Below are positions 6,139 to 8,258 of a DNA stretch of 8,258 bases, piece after piece. The notes under the pieces were generated by a model, which had not been told where the DNA came from, ran no database searches, and saw only the letters and a program-made list of their open reading frames with translations. How positions within the stretch are numbered: the stretch's first letter is position 1; each line of letters starts with the position of its first letter. The stretch is from UTCFX2 sp002050125. Lineage in GTDB: Bacteria; Chloroflexota; Anaerolineae; Anaerolineales; UBA4823. Where the stretch lies: contig JAOSJQ010000021.1 of assembly GCA_027494035.1 (NCBI GenBank), positions 1 to 8,258 of the forward strand, given 5' to 3'. A program made the translations under genes and the position numbers.

Positions 6139-7416
6139 TCAAAGTTCACAGGCAATTTCCTGGCCGAATATATAGTCCACATAAACTCCTTGATACGCCG
6201 TTGCGGGGAGTCTGCCAGTGCCGTAGTAGTCACCCAATTCTACGTTCACGCTTCCAGCCTGCTTGACCCAGTCAGCAATTACATAGCTCTCCTCGGCGTA
6301 CAAATTATAGTAAAAATGTCCCGCAGTGAGAGGCCATTTCGGAATAGTGAAGGTCACAACACCGCTGCGATCTAGATCGTCCAGGGCATAACCCACCGCG
6401 TCATTACTGCACCCGAAGAGGAAGTGTCCAGTCGATGACCAGAAGGAGATGTTGACCGACACAGATCGCAGGGATCTGTCCGAATGGGTTGAATACCAGA
6501 CCTCGATACGTACTGGTTGACCAGAAAGCATGGTCTGCAATGGACGAGCAGTTTGTACGTCCTTGAACTCCACACCTTCGAATCGAAATACTCCTGTGCC
6601 TGTCCGGTCAGGACGCTGCCCAATATTGCTGCCCTTGTTCAGAATAGTTGCGTGTGACAGATAGAAGTCCACAGCCTCACCAGCGCTGCCTTCATAGACG
6701 ACTCCGCCATGGTTGAGGACGAGTGAACGTTGACACAGCGCCTGAATAGTGTTCATCTGATGACTCACAAACAGCACCGTCCGCCCGGCGCGCGCCACGT
6801 CGCCCATCTTGCCCAGGCACTTCTTCTGGAACTGCGCGTCGCCCACCGCCAGCACCTCGTCCACCAGTAGAATTTCCGGTTCCAGGTGCGCGGCGACGGC
6901 AAAGGCCAGCCGCATGTACATCCCGCTGCTGAAGCGCTTCACCGGCGTGTCGAGGAACTTCTCAATCTCGGCGAAGTCCACAATCTCATCGAACTTGCGG
7001 CGCACTTCGGCCCTGGTCATGCCCAGTACGGCCCCGCTGAGGAAGACGTTCTCGCGCCCGGTCAGCTCGGGGTGAAAGCCAGTCCCCACTTCCAGCAGCG
7101 ACCCGACGCGCCCCAGGACGTCGGCATAGCCCTCCGTTGGGCGGGTGATGCGCGCCAGGATTTTGAGCAGGGTGCTCTTGCCCGCGCCGTTGCGTCCGAT
7201 GATGCCCAACACCTCGCCCCGTTTGACTTCGAAGCTCACGTCGTGCAGCGCCCAGATCGTCTCGCGGCGGGGCCTGCCGTCCCGCCGGCTGAAGGGCGCG
7301 CGCGCCAGGGCCACCAAATCCTCGCGCAGGGTGCGATAGCGGTGAGCGCCTTGCGCCTGATGGGCGATGCGGTACGCTTTGCTCAGCCCTTCAACACGAA
7401 TGGCGACATCGCTCAT
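6139..7416 (-). CDS. wzt: Polysaccharide ABC transporter ATPase with C-terminal carbohydrate-binding domain (Wzt type)
   Basis: This is the cytoplasmic ATPase that pairs with the Wzm permease to export a lipid-linked glycan. It has 425 residues. The nucleotide-binding domain covers roughly 1-255: Walker A GRNGAGKST (74-82), LLEVGTGFHPELTGREN (107-123, characteristic of polysaccharide exporters), signature FSSGM (162-166), Walker B ILLVDE (182-187) and H-loop H219. Residues about 270-425 form a Wzt_C-like beta-rich domain, starting GTGVFRFEGVEF and ending near DYYGTGRLP and YVDYIFGQE. In known Wzt proteins this domain binds the finished glycan's non-reducing end and so sets export specificity. 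The ATG overlaps the permease stop by one base (TGATG). The frame stays open upstream to 7653, but that part is antisense-like read-through of the permease gene. GC changes abruptly near base 6781 (43/60 in 6781-6840, 29/60 in 6721-6780), inside the ATPase domain, indicating a mosaic gene. Confidence 0.95.
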   Translation of the reverse strand: MSDVAIRVEGLSKAYRIAHQAQGAHRYRTLREDLVALARAPFSRRDGRPRRETIWALHDVSFEVKRGEVLGIIGRNGAGKSTLLKILARITRPTEGYADVLGRVGSLLEVGTGFHPELTGRENVFLSGAVLGMTRAEVRRKFDEIVDFAEIEKFLDTPVKRFSSGMYMRLAFAVAAHLEPEILLVDEVLAVGDAQFQKKCLGKMGDVARAGRTVLFVSHQMNTIQALCQRSLVLNHGGVVYEGSAGEAVDFYLSHATILNKGSNIGQRPDRTGTGVFRFEGVEFKDVQTARPLQTMLSGQPVRIEVWYSTHSDRSLRSVSVNISFWSSTGHFLFGCSNDAVGYALDDLDRSGVVTFTIPKWPLTAGHFYYNLYAEESYVIADWVKQAGSVNVELGDYYGTGRLPATAYQGVYVDYIFGQEIACEL

Positions 7417-8249
7417 CAGATCACATCCGCGAAGCTGTCTTCGATGCGCTGGAAGACCACGACGCCAGCCACCAGAAACGCCATGCTGACCAAAACGGAC
7501 AGGGCGATGGACGTCCAGGGGAAGTCGCCTACGTCCAGCAGCGCCCAGCGAAATCCCCCAATGATGCCGACCAGAGGATTCAGCGCGTAGACCGCCTTGA
7601 CCGAATCCGGCACGATGGCCGACGAATAGGCGATCGGCGACGCGTACATCCACACCTGGATCACGAACGGCAGCGCATACATGAAATCGCGATAGTACAC
7701 ATTGAGCGCAGAGACCAACAAGCCAATCCCCAGCGTCAGCAACAGCGTCAGCAGCACCAGGCCAGGAACAGCTACCAGCCGCCAGGTGGGCAGGATGCCG
7801 TACGCGAGCATCAGCCCGAGTCCTACCACGAAAGCGACCGCGAAGTCAATCAGCACGGCGCCGGAGCTGGCCATGGGGATGACGATGCGCGGAAAGTACA
7901 CCTTCGAGATTAGCCGCGAATCGCTGATCAGGCTGGTGCCCGAACGCTGTAGCGCGCCGGAGAAGATATTCCAGGGCAGCATTGCCGCAAAGACGTACAA
8001 CGTGTAAGGGACGCCCTGGGATGGCAGCTTGGCGAACTGTCCAAAGATCACGGCGAAGATCAAGGCTGCGGTCAATGGCTGCAAGATGACCCAGATCACG
8101 CCCAGTGCGGTCTGCTTGTAGCGGATCTTGACATCGCGCAGCATCAAGATGAGGAAGAGATCGCGATACGCCCAGATCTCGCGTAGATCGAGGTGAAACC
8201 AGCCTGAGGCAGGCTGGATGCGCACTCGGCGAACGTCGCTCGGGGTCAT
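7416..8249 (-). CDS. wzm: Polysaccharide ABC-2 transporter permease (Wzm type)
   Basis: This is an integral membrane subunit that forms the export channel for the lipid-linked glycan together with the Wzt ATPase. The product is 277 residues, the usual length for the family. Its hallmark is the amphipathic N-terminal segment with RDVKIRYKQTALG (38-50) leading into the first membrane helix (about 51-72). Further hydrophobic segments lie near 85-102, 124-150, 158-182, 193-211 and 246-266, six in all. Other family marks are LNVYYRDF (182-189), the cytoplasmic loop with a conserved RD, and ASPIAY (203-208). The ATG at 8249 is preceded by an in-frame TGA at 8255-8253, so the gene cannot extend further upstream. 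The promoter, if here, lies outside the window. The gene overlaps wzt by one base, consistent with production of the two subunits together. Confidence 0.95.
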   Translation of the reverse strand: MTPSDVRRVRIQPASGWFHLDLREIWAYRDLFLILMLRDVKIRYKQTALGVIWVILQPLTAALIFAVIFGQFAKLPSQGVPYTLYVFAAMLPWNIFSGALQRSGTSLISDSRLISKVYFPRIVIPMASSGAVLIDFAVAFVVGLGLMLAYGILPTWRLVAVPGLVLLTLLLTLGIGLLVSALNVYYRDFMYALPFVIQVWMYASPIAYSSAIVPDSVKAVYALNPLVGIIGGFRWALLDVGDFPWTSIALSVLVSMAFLVAGVVVFQRIEDSFADVI

Positions 8250-8258
8250 CGCTCAGTC

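Noticed and set aside
7295..7306. Alternating GC palindrome ggcgcgcgcgcc
   Set aside because: It encodes an Ala/Arg-rich stretch in a high-GC gene; simple composition explains it.
6886..7590. A 234-codon open frame on the plus strand
   Set aside because: It is antisense to the ATPase and permease genes and its low-complexity, Ala/His/Gln-rich product looks like a shadow frame.
7417..7653. A 79-residue N-terminal extension of the ATPase (start at 7653)
   Set aside because: It lies in another frame of the permease coding sequence and has no family similarity. The ATG at 7416 gives a standard Wzt N-terminus and a TGATG junction.
1..8258. tRNA, rRNA, CRISPR array, insertion sequence or prophage genes
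   Set aside because: No cloverleaf, regularly spaced repeats, transposase motifs or terminal repeats were seen on reading both strands; nearly all sequence is accounted for by polysaccharide genes.

Overview
The window holds one end of a surface-polysaccharide locus of the ABC-transporter-dependent type. It is bacterial: genes are packed end to end with 1-4 base overlaps, Shine-Dalgarno sites are visible, and GTG starts are frequent. Composition is high GC at both flanks (about 60-70% in hand-counted lines) and clearly lower in the middle. I cannot name the phylum from the sequence. The gene set fits a Gram-negative O-antigen or capsule, or a comparable wall glycan in another phylum.

Layout. 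Bases 2-724 (+ strand) are a WecG/TagA/CpsF-family (GT26) glycosyltransferase whose start lies before the window. It converges, with only 12 bases between stops, on a seven-gene minus-strand operon that fills the rest. In transcription order the operon is: wzm-like ABC-2 permease (8249-7416); wzt-like ATPase with a C-terminal carbohydrate-binding domain (7416-6139); a 202-base gap; then GT2 (5936-4917), GT2 (4904-3951), GT2 (3954-2920), GT2 (2907-1909) and a GT4 retaining-type glycosyltransferase (1912-737). Four of the seven use GTG starts. No RNA genes, CRISPR, insertion sequences or clear terminators were seen, and no gene-free stretch exceeds 300 bases.

How they work together (inference from families). 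The five operon glycosyltransferases, probably with the GT26 enzyme, would build a lipid-linked glycan on the cytoplasmic face. The Wzt C-terminal domain would recognise the finished glycan and the Wzm/Wzt pair would export it. The initiating phosphoglycosyl transferase, nucleotide-sugar genes, and any chain-terminating or capping enzyme are not in this window.

Most notable: a low-GC island from about 4917 to about 6780 whose upstream edge falls inside the wzt ATPase domain. It looks as if the substrate-recognition domain and the next glycosyltransferase were exchanged together. Also notable is an alternating order of two GT2 types, in which the second and fourth GT2 genes are full-length paralogues sharing a TPR-like C-terminal module.
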